Part shown: in pieces, positions 37,440 through 48,266 of the stretch
Position numbering within the stretch: position 1 is the stretch's first letter
Layout of the letters: every line of letters begins with the position of its first letter
Assembly (NCBI RefSeq): GCF_014905175.1
Contig: NC_057792.1
Coordinates: 10,209,101-10,273,100, forward strand
From: Aphidius gifuensis
Taxonomy: Eukaryota; Arthropoda; Insecta; Hymenoptera; Braconidae
DNA: 64,000 nt
Reading direction: 5' to 3'
Program-made: the position numbers and the translations under genes
Notes under the pieces: generated by a model
Told to the model about the DNA's origin: nothing
What the model saw: only the letters and a program-made list of their open reading frames with translations
Databases searched by the model: none

Positions 37440-39670
37440 AAAATTTTGTGAGCCATCTAGACTCGCGGGTTTATTATGTGTAAACATCTTCGGCGTGTTT
37501 CTACGAAAAATTCCTACGAATGCGCAAAGTGGTTAAAAATGAAGTTGAAATATGAAAAAAACGGCTATTTATCGGTTATATGTCGTATAGTTATTGAAAT
37601 AACGAATTATTCTCAAATTTAATAATGGCAATCAATAGAGATCGTCGGGGAGAAGAAAATGTTTTTAAAAAAATTTCAATATCTCGAATAGTTTTCAAGT
37701 TATAATATTTTTTAAAATTTCGATATATCGATTTTTTTTTATTTATTCATTTAATAATGGAAGTCGATTAAACTCATCAAGGAGAAAAAAAAATCGAATA
37801 CAATTTTTTGATCGCGCGAATAGTTTTCGAATTATCGATATCTTTCTAATGTTAATGATAATTTTTTTCATAATTGATAATATAATAGAGCTAAGTAAAA
37901 AAATAAAGCTAAGTAAAAAATATAGCTAAGTAAAAAAAATAGCTAAGTAAAAAATATAGCTAAGTAAAAGATATAGCTGGTAAAATTATGTAGGTATTGT
38001 GTGTTTGGCTATAAATATAGCTAAGTAAAAAATATAGCTAAGTAAAAAAAATAGCTAAGCAAAAAATATAGCTAAGTAAAAAATATATAGCTAAGTAAAA
38101 AATATAGCTAAGGAAAAATATAGCTAAGTAAAATTATGTAGATATTGTGTGTTTGGCTATAAATATAGCTAAGTAAAAAATATAGCTAAGTAAAAAAAAT
38201 AGCTAAGTAAAAAATATAGCTAAGTAAAAAACCTAGCGACCAAGTAAAAAAAACTTGGATATATTCATTATTTTCGAAAAAAAAATATATATTCGTGCTT
38301 AACAATACGCGACAATCAATAATTAGCAGTTTTTTTGAAAAAAAAAACAAAAATTTCGACTTTTTTTTTTGAGAAAAAAAAATTGTATACATTTTAAAAA
38401 AAATATCGATAATTTGATAACTATTCGAGATATAAAAATTTTTATTGGGCTTTTTTTTTAGCTTGGCGAGTTTTATCGATTGCCTTTATTAATATTAAAC
38501 AAAAAAACTTAATATATCGAAATATATAAGTTATTATAACTCGAAAACTATTCGCGATATCGAATTTTTTTATGTTGACTTTTTTTTTTACTTGACGAGA
38601 TTCATTGATGGCCATTATTAAATTCGAGAATTAATCGTTATTTCAATAACTACACGATTTATAACCGATAAATAGCCGTTTTTTCCATATTTCAACTCCA
38701 TTTTTAACCACTGCGCATTCGTAGGAATTTTTTCCGTATTTTTCCCGTAATCGTGAGAAAATTTTCTATAAAAACCGAATAAAAAAACATGTTGTCTCGG
38801 TTATGATAATATCTTCTGAAATTCTTCTGTACAATTACAATAATAATTTTCTCTTTCAAACTAACACATCAGTCATCAATGTCTATTTCTCTTTTTTTAA
38901 AACATAAAATTAGTCAATATTATAAATAAATTATTATTGTATAATAAGTCAATATTATCTTTTGTATTTAGGAAATATTATTTTATATAAACAATAATAA
39001 TAGGTATATTAATCTTGTAAATGAAAAATACTTGCATATGCATGTATATATATGTACAATATGAACTTTACTTCGCCTAACAAATGCAAGTATAACTAAT
39101 AAATACAAATAAAATACTTGTATATTAATATATACAACGGCGCATATATATATATAATAATAAATAAAATTAAATATAAATACGCGCATTTAAATTCATC
39201 TATACTACAGAACGGCTGATGGTAACGGTTACCGACCGATTACCATGGCGCTGCAAGGTGCAATGTAGACTGAGGGTGCGAACTCATGACACGCAAAAGT
39301 TTGCGTTTTTACATGGCTGCCATAATTCTAAACATGGCGCCTCCGTGATTTAATCCACCCGCTCGACAATGTTTAATTCACACGCGCGTTTAAATCACTC
39401 GAAATTACTATTACTATATATTGCCAAAATATCACTGAAAAATGTAGTTGTGTGTAATGTGTGTGTAGTGTATCTAGTGTTCAAAGCTTGGATCATGGAG
39501 GCGCCATGTTTAAAATTACGGCAGCCATGTTTAGAATTATGGCAGCCATGTAAAAACGCAAACAGAAAATGGATTCCTGCCCAGATCCGTTACCGGATCT
39601 GACGTCTAAACTCTATGTTTTTTCCTTTTACTCTAACCCAACCCGCGCCTAAAGATGTTTACACATCAAA
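37440..39670. mobile_element. Insertion with ATGTGTAAACATCTT ends
   Basis: ATGTGTAAACATCTT at 37,470 and its inverse AAGATGTTTACACAT ending at about 39,666 delimit the insertion; a further GTGAGCCATCTAGACTCGC lies left of the first end. It contains the fold-back element 37,505-38,775 and an inverted pair at about 39,305-39,345 and 39,495-39,560 (CATGGCTGCCATAATTCTAA type). It has no transposase. Confidence 0.55.
37505..38775. mobile_element. Fold-back element with TAGCTAAGTA core
   Basis: Arms of about 200 bp (37,505-37,700 and 38,560-38,775) are reverse complements and match the copy at 2,740-3,200. The core (37,885-38,240) is a tandem of AAAAAATATAGCTAAGTA words, present in three blocks separated by ATTATGTAGATATTGTGTG. 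Confidence 0.75.
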
Positions 39671-40379
39671 AAGTCATAGAAAAAAATGATATTACAAGTA
39701 TCAATGATGATGATTGGTGAATCATTATCTTAACCTCATTGATACAATAGCATGGGATAAAGATTTTAGAGTGAGAAAAATCATGTCCTACTATAAAATT
39801 GGTTCTGCTGAAGTTTCTTTTAAATACAATTGAGTATATATTGATAACAATTTATATGAAATGACACCAGGAATAATGGAATTATTATTCATGAAAAGTC
39901 CGAATAAAAATCAAGTGACAGATATTGATAAAAAAAATTATGCTAATATTATCATAAATACAAATGGTCATCTAAAACGTTATGAACCACTTGGATCTAT
40001 CAGAAATCCAGCTTCATCAAAATTTATAAAGTATATTTCACCACATATTACTGAGCATCATGGTGCTGGTCTTTTGCCTACAACTATGAGTCTCCAGAGC
40101 ACAAAAAATATTCCACAACTAGATTATGTATGGTGGAATGATCCTGGAGAACTTGTCGAACGCCTGCGATTACTGGTTGCCTCACGAGCAGCTGGAAACT
40201 CCAGTCACAATAATGAAATCATATTAATTATTGAGGAATTGCGAGAAGCTGGTTTCATTTATTAAGAAAATTGCATGATAATAATTAGTTGTTGCCAATC
40301 AGTTGATGTAACATGGCAAAGTATAAATAGAATATTGTCAAAGAACTTCATGCGCCTGTGCGAATAAATTTTTCAAGAA

Positions 40380-41297
40380 GATGTTGACATTCGTGATTTT
40401 GATGAGACCTGGCAAGCTGATCTCGTGGAAATGATTCCATATGCTGCTGGAAATAATGGCTATAAATACATATTGACTGTAATTGACAATTTTTTAAAAT
40501 TTGCTTGGGCTCTAGCTGTAAAAAATAAGAGTGCAATCGAAGTTACAAAAGCATTTGAGAGCATCTTACAACTTGGCCACATTCCAAAAAATTTGCATGT
40601 AGATGATGGAAAAGAATTTAAAAATTCAAAATTCAATGAATTGTTAAAAAAATATAAAATACACATGTATTCTACATTCACACACTTGAAGGCATCCATT
40701 TTGAGCGTTTTAATCGCACATTAAAACGTGCAATTTGGATGAAATTTAGTTTTCAAGGCACATACAAGTTCGAAAAAATACTACCATCTCTTCTAGAGGA
40801 ATATAACAAGAGAAAACATCGAACAATTTGCATGAAGCCTGCTGACGTGACTCCAAATCATGGTGGCAAGTTAAGACAACGTTATGATAGTTTATATGCC
40901 GACTACCAACACATGGCAAAATTTAAACTAAATGATTTTGTTCGAATATCAAAATATAAGCACGTTTTAGAAAAAGGATATATGCCAAATTATACTAATG
41001 AAATATTTAAAATTGTAAAAATCAACAACACCAATCCAGTAGCACATTCGTTGAAAGATTATCAAAAAAAACCCTATACAACGATGTTTTTATGAGAAAG
41101 AATTGCATTCAGTCAAACGTCCAAATATTTATTTGATTGAAAAAGGAATAAAAAAACGTGGTGATAAATTATATGTAAAATTCTTGGGTTTTGATAATAC
41201 TCATAATCAATGGATAATCAAAGCAGACTTACAAAATAAAAAACAATGCATTTTAAAATTATCCACTTTATTTGTTTACATGTTTTTTAAAACATAA
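40380..41297 (+). pseudogene. Polinton integrase relic with chromodomain (element B)
   Basis: The frame 40,425-40,724 has the first two catalytic regions (LTVIDNFLKFAWAL and LHVDDGKEFKN). A frameshift near 40,690 moves the third acidic region to another frame, which continues at 40,739-41,095 as the C-terminal domain (YADYQHMAKFKLNDFVRISK). A third frame (41,103-41,297) holds a chromodomain-like segment (LYVKFLGFDNTHNQWI). At least two breaks make it non-functional. Confidence 0.75.
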
Positions 41298-41875
41298 TAC
41301 ATTTTACAACCTGTGATAATAATATTATTTTTGAATTGTAGTATAATACACTAGTATTATACATAGCAGACATTTACATTAATATTTATTGAAATTATTA
41401 TGATTTCTACATTTTCATATCCATTTATTTATTTGTTTTATCCCATTTATTGTTTTATTCAATTATTTATTTATTCATTAATTTATTTAGACAGTCAAAA
41501 CATATTGCCATTGAAGTAGTGTTTACACTATTGCATGCAAGGGTATTTACAAATTACCAGATAAACCCTAGATAATACTAGCTAAAATTTTTAATTATTC
41601 GCGTATTTGTTTATTTAATTTTCACTTAATTGTTCATTTATTGCTTGACATGGAATCCATCTATAGAACTTTTTTTGTATTTTTATGCACAACAAACATT
41701 TATCATTTTATTAAAAAAAAAAATACAGTATAATACCCCAGTAATATACCCCTGTAATGTAAGATTATATTTACATGATAGCGACTTTTACTCTCGCTTG
41801 AGTATGAGGTTTTATTTACGTTACTCAAGCTCCCTCTTTTGCTAAATTTGAAAAACATAAATGTAAACATTTTTA
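41298..41875. other. Spacer between convergent relics of element B
   Basis: AT-rich, no coding character seen. Confidence 0.4.
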
Positions 41876-43390
41876 TTAAATTTCTATTGGCTTATCAACA
41901 AATAATTCTTTATAACCCCACGGTAGAGTGAATACTAGAGTTGAGCCTTTAATAAGTTGTCGCTTATTACCAGCACTTGAAGCTAATTTTCGCGTTTCTA
42001 TGGTTTTGGTTATGGACTTCATGTTTTTTCGATTGTACCGTCCATTGAATACGATCAATATTGACATTATTTTGACATTATAATCATCCAAAGTTATTGT
42101 TCGTAGAGCAGAACCTTTTACACCTTTTGCACGTGAGAGATATGACTTTTTATCTCCCTGAACTCGATATGCATACATTTTAGCACGCGAACCAACAAAT
42201 TCTAATAAATTATCCACATTTGTTTCATCTTTCATCAAGCCAACTACTTTTTTATTATGATGCCCAATGCCCCAAGGGTTTGCAGGAGAATACTCAGATG
42301 TATCGAATTTTTCCCAATCTCTTTTCATATATTCATAAATATTATAATGTCTTACGCCTAAAATAAAACTATCGGTAACCATATAATATAAAGTAACAGA
42401 ATTAGGAAAATTTTTGCGTAAATAATTATAATAAAAATCATACATGTATTTTTTTGAAATATCTAATATACTAGAGCCTAAATATATTGGTTTATTTAAT
42501 ATGATTTTTAGTCTACGCATTTCAATTATTGCTAAATCACCAATTCTGTATTTGAATCAATATATTTTTTGACGAAATTTTAATACTTTATACAAATTCG
42601 TAATTTTTAATCCTTGACTGGTGTATAATTGTAAATTTCTATAGCGAATAATATTTTTTTTTTTTTTTTGGTGACAATGTTATTAGTAATTTTTTACATT
42701 TTGGAGTTGGCAATAGTGGCTTATCATGTATTGGAGCTAGTGGCAGATCTTTATGCTCATCATGCAACTCGATTGTATAGTCCATATTACCTTCTTAAAT
42801 ATAACCTCATTCTGATGTTTCACTAATTTCAAAATTATACATGGCTGCTAAAATTGACCACAGAAAACAGTATATATCACCATTTTTTACGTTTATTATT
42901 GCATGTTTCACTTTGAGCTATTTCGGTGATTCTACAAATGGATTACCACCCTTGAGTTGATTGTATACATTGATTTAAATTTCCATGTTATTTATTTCAA
43001 GCGTCCAACCTGATTCTTGCATTTCAATATTATCTTTTCGCGCATTTAATTCATTAAATTTTGCTGTAAACAATTCATCCATCTGTTGATGGTAATAATA
43101 TCATGTTTCCGGTATGAACATATTTTGTATGAAATGTCTCATTGTCTTGTTTGGAAATTTTGAATTTGCATGATAAAGCACAAGCAACTTCATAAGAATT
43201 GGTACTTTCCATTGCCAGCAATGAGCAATGTTTTAATATCATTACAAAAAGCCTGGACATCAACATGTTGCAAATTGATTACTGCGCATGTGCGCATATT
43301 TAAATCAAATAAACTTGCAACTTCTTGCCATCTTACTCTAGCACTAATATTTTCACTTTTACTATCATAATTATTATTAACATTTTCATA
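41876..43390 (-). pseudogene. DNA polymerase B relic (element B)
   Basis: The longest frame (41,876-42,520) covers the C-terminal palm/thumb region: YYMVTDSFILG is a degenerate YxDTDS motif, followed by SRAKMYAYRVQGDKKSYLSR. Further upstream on the minus strand, in broken frames, come a segment with YTIELHDEHKDLPLAP (about 42,790-42,700) and an N-terminal piece with QESGWTLEI and GGNPFVESP (about 43,030-42,910). The exonuclease and part of the palm are deleted. The catalytic motif and frame are lost. Confidence 0.7.
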
Positions 43391-43559
43391 GTCATCATTT
43401 AAACAGGAAGCAGCAGAAAATAATTAGATATAAGTAGAGTATAAGGAGAGATAGCGGGTGGCGTAAGGTTAAATGGTATACGATGCATGAGAAAACCGGT
43501 TTTGGGAGTCGTTTTTTTACCTGCCCCCTTTCCCTCTGTGCCGCTTGCTCGCGTTCCCC
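43391..43559. other. Flank between elements B and A
   Basis: Not coding. No copy of this stretch is seen to the right of element A, so no target-site duplication could be recognised. Confidence 0.4.
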
Positions 43560-44559
43560 CCTCGAGCACCTACAAACTCCGCGGGGCCCATACGCGACTA
43601 CCCTGATAAAGTACCCTCAAAATAACTACCCTTAAAAACTACCCCTATTATTTTATTATTATTATTATTTATTATTATAATAATTTTTTTTATTATTTAT
43701 TTATTGTTATTATTATTTATATATGTACGTATGTATATATATCAATAATAATATTATTTTTTATTTTAAATATTTTTTTTTAAATGTTATTTTGTGATGT
43801 GTGCGCGCGCATAGATGCAAGCAGAGTGCAAGCAAAAGTGTCAGCAGAAGTGTGAATGGAGAATGTGTGTGAGCCAAACAAGTGTTAGTGTAGGGCGGGT
43901 CTTGTTTTGTTAGTGTAAAATGTTTATAGCGCTGCAGCGGCAGCAAAAGTCCCAGCAAAAGTTTGAATGGAGAATGCGTGTGAGTCAAATAAGTGTTAGT
44001 GTAGGGCGGCCATGTTTGTAGTGCTAGTGTTCAAGTCAGGCTCCGTGTTTTTACAGGAACGTAGCAACTTGTTCAATGCTCAATATTGTCATGAATAAAA
44101 ATGTTAAAAATTTTTTTTTTACTTTTATATTATTCTTTGATATTTAAACTAACAATCGGAATTGACGCAGATAATTTTAAATTAATTTATAACGAGCATT
44201 TAAAGTGTACGAGTCAGACCCGTGTATTATCATACAGGGACATAGCAACTTTTTCAATTGTCAATATTGTCATGAATAAAAATGTTAAAAATTTTTTTTT
44301 TACTTTTATATTATTCTTTGATGTTTAAACTAACAATCGGAATTGACGCAGATAATTTTTCAAATCAATAAAAAGTTATATTAATATTTCTAGCGTAGGG
44401 TCTAGCGTTCGAGTCAGCCCAGGTGTAATTTTTATTTTATTTTTAATTTTTTTTTTTATAATATTAAATTTATTATTTTATTATTCAATTTCTAACCAAA
44501 ATTTCAAGTATGACTCATTTGCATGCAGCTGGGAAATATAGGTTAAATAATTAAGACAT
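43560..44559 (+). repeat. Left terminal inverted repeat of element A
   Basis: Reverse complement of 61,200-62,222. The outermost 100 bp carry four spaced ACTACCC words (ACTACCCTGATAAAG, AACTACCCTTAAAAACTACC) next to a GC-rich end (CTCGAGCACC), then an ATT microsatellite. Further in, a segment of about 180 bp is duplicated (about 44,056-44,190 and 44,240-44,365), each copy beside a GTTCGAGTCAGCCC-like motif. Repeat ends are where protein-primed replication is expected to start in this group. The small frames here are not genes. Confidence 0.93.
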
Positions 44560-44607
44560 TTTATTTATTTTAAAAATTTATTTGATCTACTTTTGACACA
44601 TGTTTAA

Positions 44608-45663
44608 TTATGATATTATTGGTTGAATGACACCAGGTATATGAACTCGACATATAATACATTTATCAATTGCTGGAGCACATTTGACACATGTAACCAT
44701 ATGTAAACAAGGAAGAAAAATAACAGACAATGGTTCATTATAACAAATTTTACAAACAAATGTATCATCTTCTTTTTTACTTTTTTTATCTTTTTTTATT
44801 TTGTCTTTCTTTTTCTTAATTTTTTTTTCTTCTGTACTTTCTTCACTTTTTTCAAAATTGTATTGCAATGAATATCGTTCGACAAAATCATTTCCTTTTA
44901 TTAGTCGGAGAAAATAACATTCCGGAAAATATCTAGCATGTTCTTCCCATGGATCTTCATTATTTTTCCAATCTTTAATTCCATTTCCACAATGATGACA
45001 AATTACATAATCTCCTATAGACGAATAAAAAAATCCAGCCTCAGCCATGGATTCTTTTGTCTGAGAAATATATTTCGGCCAATAATAAAATGTATTTAAT
45101 CGTGATTCATATGAGACCAGATCTTTTTCCGCTGGAGGTGTAGTAGATATTCCAACACAATGTTCTTCAATTGGAGGATGAGAATATTCTTCCATTTCAA
45201 GATCAATATAAAATTCAGCATAAAATGTACGGTCTTCTTCTCTTGAAGTAGATGGAACACGATACGAAGCACGAAAATCTGTAGGTATACAATGTGGATC
45301 ACCTTCCATAGGTATAAGTTGTGGGCTTACTCCTCTAGGAACATTACCACAAGCTATATTTCTAATAAAACGACAGCTTGCCTTAGCACGTTGATGATCT
45401 AGCCACGGATTGTCACCTCGACTCCATTCGTCAATTTCAACACAACACTCAAAACATTTCAACTTAGATCCATAACCAGTATAATAAAATCCAGCAGCAG
45501 AAAATCTTACAGGATCACAAATATCTGCTATCGGTGATAGCTCTATACTTTTTTGTCTAGTTTCTTCTACACGATAAATATATTTATTATATCTACGTTT
45601 TCTATCCTCTACTGAAGACGTCATTTTTAAAACTAGTTGTCGTAAGAGACGACGTGGGTACAT
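44608..45663 (-). CDS. Inhibitor of apoptosis protein (two BIR, one RING)
   Basis: Intact 351-codon gene. Two BIR domains at residues about 39-100 and 186-253 each show the zinc ligands C-x2-C-x16-H-x6-C (CFEC...H...C and CHHC...H...C). A Lys-rich linker (KKIKKKKDKIKKDKKSKK) leads to a C3HC4 RING at about 304-338 (CKIC, PCLHMVTCVKC, CIIC). This is the layout of insect and baculovirus IAPs: BIR domains bind caspases or IAP antagonists and the RING is a ubiquitin ligase. I place the start at the ATG at 45,663; an ATG at 45,624 is also possible, and upstream the frame opens only with TTG. A TTTATAAA at about 45,719 could be its TATA box. First gene inside the left TIR; likely acquired from a host or virus to block cell death. 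Confidence 0.92.
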   Translation of the reverse strand: MYPRRLLRQLVLKMTSSVEDRKRRYNKYIYRVEETRQKSIELSPIADICDPVRFSAAGFYYTGYGSKLKCFECCVEIDEWSRGDNPWLDHQRAKASCRFIRNIACGNVPRGVSPQLIPMEGDPHCIPTDFRASYRVPSTSREEDRTFYAEFYIDLEMEEYSHPPIEEHCVGISTTPPAEKDLVSYESRLNTFYYWPKYISQTKESMAEAGFFYSSIGDYVICHHCGNGIKDWKNNEDPWEEHARYFPECYFLRLIKGNDFVERYSLQYNFEKSEESTEEKKIKKKKDKIKKDKKSKKEDDTFVCKICYNEPLSVIFLPCLHMVTCVKCAPAIDKCIICRVHIPGVIQPIIS

Positions 45664-45780
45664 TTTTTGATAATATGGGAGGGGAGTTTTCACCTGAACC
45701 AATGGATGCAATTCCCCAATTTATAAACTACTTATTTTCCAATAAAAATTCCACACATGTTTTTTTATTAATTAATTTAT

Positions 45781-46308
45781 TTAATTTCGATTACAAATAG
45801 ATGATTGTATTTTAGATCCACTACCAGTAAGGAAATGAAATTTTTTCTTATGTTTATAATTCTTACGTCTACTAACAATTTTTTTAAACATTCTTAAAAT
45901 ATATCGGTCGTTCCGTTCAACATCATTCGTAAATAATCGGAGAAATCCGTCGAGCCTCCCACCATTCGCGAAATAATGAAGAGCAACAATGCACCAATGA
46001 CCGCAACAATTACTCGTAACACTTTGCAGCTGTATATTGTTGTACTCGTGGATGACACAATTTCTTTTGAGAGCGTAAAGGAAACGGGGATCTCTCGGAG
46101 GTCGTCCGAAGCTGTCGAAGAAGAGTCCATGTCCCAAATTATTAACGTAAAAACACACCCAATGAGATCCTGGTTGATTATGATTATCAAGATTAACAAT
46201 AATTCCACAAGGTTTCGGCCATATATGAGGTAATCGGTCACTAGCGTATACTCCTGCACGTGTCAAATCCGTAAGTGGTAATGCGTCAACCAATTGGATA
46301 GTATTCAT
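45781..46308 (-). CDS. Adenain-type cysteine protease (capsid maturation)
   Basis: 175 codons, intact, ATG at 46,308. Catalytic residues of the adenovirus protease family (peptidase C5) are in place: His49 in GSHWVCFYV, Asp65 in FFDSFGRPP, Gln95 and Cys102 in LQSVTSNCCGHWC with the family spacing of seven. Expected role: cleaving capsid and core proteins after (I/L/M)xGG-type sites during maturation; the neighbouring pVI-like protein contains such glycine sites. The basic C-terminal tail is longer than the catalytic core needs. Confidence 0.92.
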   Translation of the reverse strand: MNTIQLVDALPLTDLTRAGVYASDRLPHIWPKPCGIIVNLDNHNQPGSHWVCFYVNNLGHGLFFDSFGRPPRDPRFLYALKRNCVIHEYNNIQLQSVTSNCCGHWCIVALHYFANGGRLDGFLRLFTNDVERNDRYILRMFKKIVSRRKNYKHKKKFHFLTGSGSKIQSSICNRN

Positions 46309-46420
46309 ACCAATGTTTCTTTGACTGTATTGAAAAACGAATTAAAGACAACATCTACTTCAATGTCGTCTTCACTTTTTCCTCTTCGTATAATTAATTT
46401 TTTTCCAATTAACCAATTTT

Positions 46421-46882
46421 TTAATTTATATAATAAACGTTTTGTTGAGTACAAGTATAATTAGGATAATTTACTCCGTGAAATAGACAATAATGTTCGT
46501 CTGCTGGTAATAAACCAAATCGTGGTGATATATTTTCTAAATTAATAATACAATGTTCTCGCAAATATTGTTGTAAAAACATACGTTTCTCTTCACCTCT
46601 CACATAAATATCTTTACCAAGTTCTCCAATTTTTTCAATTAATGATTGTAGATTTTTGTAAGGTACTTCAGACGCGTCCCAATCAATTTTATGATAATTT
46701 TTTGTTAACCAATTGTTTTGTCGACGAGCTCCTTTTTCAAGTTTCGAGTACTTAAAAGGTGGGCCAATTATCCAATGACTAATAAATTTATCGTGTAATG
46801 TCAACACAGAAATTTCTTTCGGGTAGTATTCATTGCGAGATCCAACTAGACACTGAATATCAATGATTAAAACATCCGACAT
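46421..46882 (-). CDS. Uncharacterised Polinton protein, paralogue 1
   Basis: 153 codons, ATG at 46,882. It aligns by eye with the plus-strand gene at 60,609-61,118: both have PKEI near residue 22, HWI.PP..YS.L, an LH/YH..W segment, a G-E..M.LQ..L stretch followed by IIN.EN, and a C-terminal C-x2-H...C. The start VLIIDIQCLV recalls the first motif of DEDD nucleases (a D-x-E/Q), but no full catalytic set is visible, so I give no function. It has a clear TATA and TCAGT initiator directly upstream. Confidence 0.75.
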   Translation of the reverse strand: MSDVLIIDIQCLVGSRNEYYPKEISVLTLHDKFISHWIIGPPFKYSKLEKGARRQNNWLTKNYHKIDWDASEVPYKNLQSLIEKIGELGKDIYVRGEEKRMFLQQYLREHCIINLENISPRFGLLPADEHYCLFHGVNYPNYTCTQQNVYYIN

Positions 46883-46890
46883 ATTTATGA

Positions 46891-46925
46891 CTGAATAACA
46901 TAAACTAAAGTAGCTCTATATATAC
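46891..46925 (-). promoter_or_regulatory. TATA box and TCAGT initiator of paralogue 1
   Basis: On the minus strand TATATATA (46,925-46,918) is followed about 30 nt later by TCAGT (46,895-46,891), then the ATG at 46,882. The spacing fits arthropod core promoters and the resulting leader is very short. Confidence 0.7.
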
Positions 46926-46937
46926 GTATACCCCTTC

Positions 46938-48266
46938 TTAATTACTATAATCTAATAGTACCTGACGTGTACTATCAATTTCTATAATATTATCAAACTC
47001 GGCATATACTATACAATTTATTGTTTGAGCAAGTGCAACACCGAATCTTATCTCAATTCTGAGACTTCCATTTTTTATTAAATTCCAGTACATGCTATCA
47101 TTAGCAGAGAGGTCAGGTGTTAAGTCAAATGCAAATAAAGTATAGCCCTTCGTAAAACTAGAACGAGAAATTTTCATTCCATGATCAGCAAAATGTATTC
47201 CAGTTCCAGAAAATAATGTCTGATAGGCTTCAGCATCATGAATATTATTACTAAAACTAGGAGATAATGCTTTACCACCAACTTGGTTTCCATCGACATA
47301 TAAGGCCAAAAAATTTAAATTAAAATGTTGAAAATTAAATGGATTAAATTTTCTATGACCATTAAATGCTCTATTATCAACTAAAGCAACAACAATTCTT
47401 TTAGGTAAACTTCCTAGTATAATATTGTCAAGTGTATTTGATAATATACCCTGAGCTAAAATAAAACTCTTTACTTCTACTCTAGTCAAAGGATATTTTG
47501 CAGTCGTTTTGGCCAATGCTTTTGAATGTGCTACAAGTACACTTGGATTGAGCTTAGCACGACGTATGATGAGTGCTGCTTCTAAAATATTTACTTTATA
47601 ATTTCCATCCTCTGTGTTGTCCATTAAACAAAATTCATTCTTTGATCGTGTTAAAGTTATTTTCATCTCAACACCATTCAATAAAAATTTATTTTGATTA
47701 AAAACATCAACATGTGAATGCCCAAGCATCTCAAATTGATTGCCATTAGTCATAAAAAGTGATCGATCTTGCAATCCTTCATTTTGTGCTCCAGCAGCAG
47801 CTCCTACTGGTGCTTCCATAAAACCTGGAGTATCTAGAAACCATAGTCCCAATTGTAAATGGCTGTTTGATGCATCTGATCCATAGTTTAATAATGTTTC
47901 AATGTATGCACGGTATGGATATGAAGAATTAGATCCAGAGACTGACTTTTGATTAAATAAAACATCACATTGACTAATCATTGTATGTAAAAAATTATTT
48001 GTTACACCCACAGCATCAGCGGCAACAGCAGTTCCATCTTCTTTTGTAATTTTACATCTTATTTTTAACATCGTATGTGCCAGGTCAATATATTCTTCTC
48101 CATTAGCTGGAATATGAAATTCAATTGGTGAATCCTCTGTGAGCGTTGTGACTGGATTGTAATAAACCCAATGAGACTCTTCAACAGTAGTCTGAGTAGG
48201 TGGTATTGTAAATAAATCCAATTCAGATTTACTACACTCACAAGAATGGCTATGAAGAAATGACAT
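46938..48266 (-). CDS. Major capsid protein (double jelly-roll)
   Basis: Intact 442-codon gene. Sequence and length fit the Polinton/adintovirus major capsid protein, the hexon-like trimer-forming subunit: an N-terminal acidic strand region (ESHWVYYNPVTTL, IEFHIPANGEEYIDL), a conserved LHTMISQCDVLFN segment, and WFLDTPGFMEAP before the second jelly roll. Its ATG overlaps the stop of the pVI-like gene as TAATG. No stop or frameshift, unlike the replication genes. Confidence 0.9.
   Translation of the reverse strand: MSFLHSHSCECSKSELDLFTIPPTQTTVEESHWVYYNPVTTLTEDSPIEFHIPANGEEYIDLAHTMLKIRCKITKEDGTAVAADAVGVTNNFLHTMISQCDVLFNQKSVSGSNSSYPYRAYIETLLNYGSDASNSHLQLGLWFLDTPGFMEAPVGAAAGAQNEGLQDRSLFMTNGNQFEMLGHSHVDVFNQNKFLLNGVEMKITLTRSKNEFCLMDNTEDGNYKVNILEAALIIRRAKLNPSVLVAHSKALAKTTAKYPLTRVEVKSFILAQGILSNTLDNIILGSLPKRIVVALVDNRAFNGHRKFNPFNFQHFNLNFLALYVDGNQVGGKALSPSFSNNIHDAEAYQTLFSGTGIHFADHGMKISRSSFTKGYTLFAFDLTPDLSANDSMYWNLIKNGSLRIEIRFGVALAQTINCIVYAEFDNIIEIDSTRQVLLDYSN

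Larger units (their letters stand above)
37120..40265 (+). pseudogene. DUF8207-like Polinton protein, split by an insertion
   Basis: The N-terminal part (about 37,120-37,330) has a stop within a helical segment. The C-terminal part (about 39,680-40,265) contains PGIMELLFMKSPNKNQVTD, DYVWWNDPGELVERLRLL and NEIILIIEELREAGFIY, typical of a conserved protein of unknown function found in invertebrate Polintons (DUF8207 as I recall). About 2.2 kb of foreign sequence separates the parts. Confidence 0.6.
36700..43390. mobile_element. Degraded Polinton/Maverick element B
   Basis: Four Polinton-type genes survive as fragments: packaging ATPase C-terminus, a DUF8207-like protein split by an insertion, integrase with chromodomain relic (all plus strand) and DNA polymerase B (minus strand). 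The order and convergent arrangement fit a Polinton. The frames differ clearly from those of element A, so this is a separate, older lineage. No terminal repeats found. Element A begins 170 bp after its last recognisable fragment. Confidence 0.75.

Noticed and set aside
43761..44328. ORFs inside the left TIR, also seen in the right TIR at 61.4-62.0 kb
   Set aside because: They coincide with the inverted repeat and its internal duplication, have no domain and no promoter of their own.
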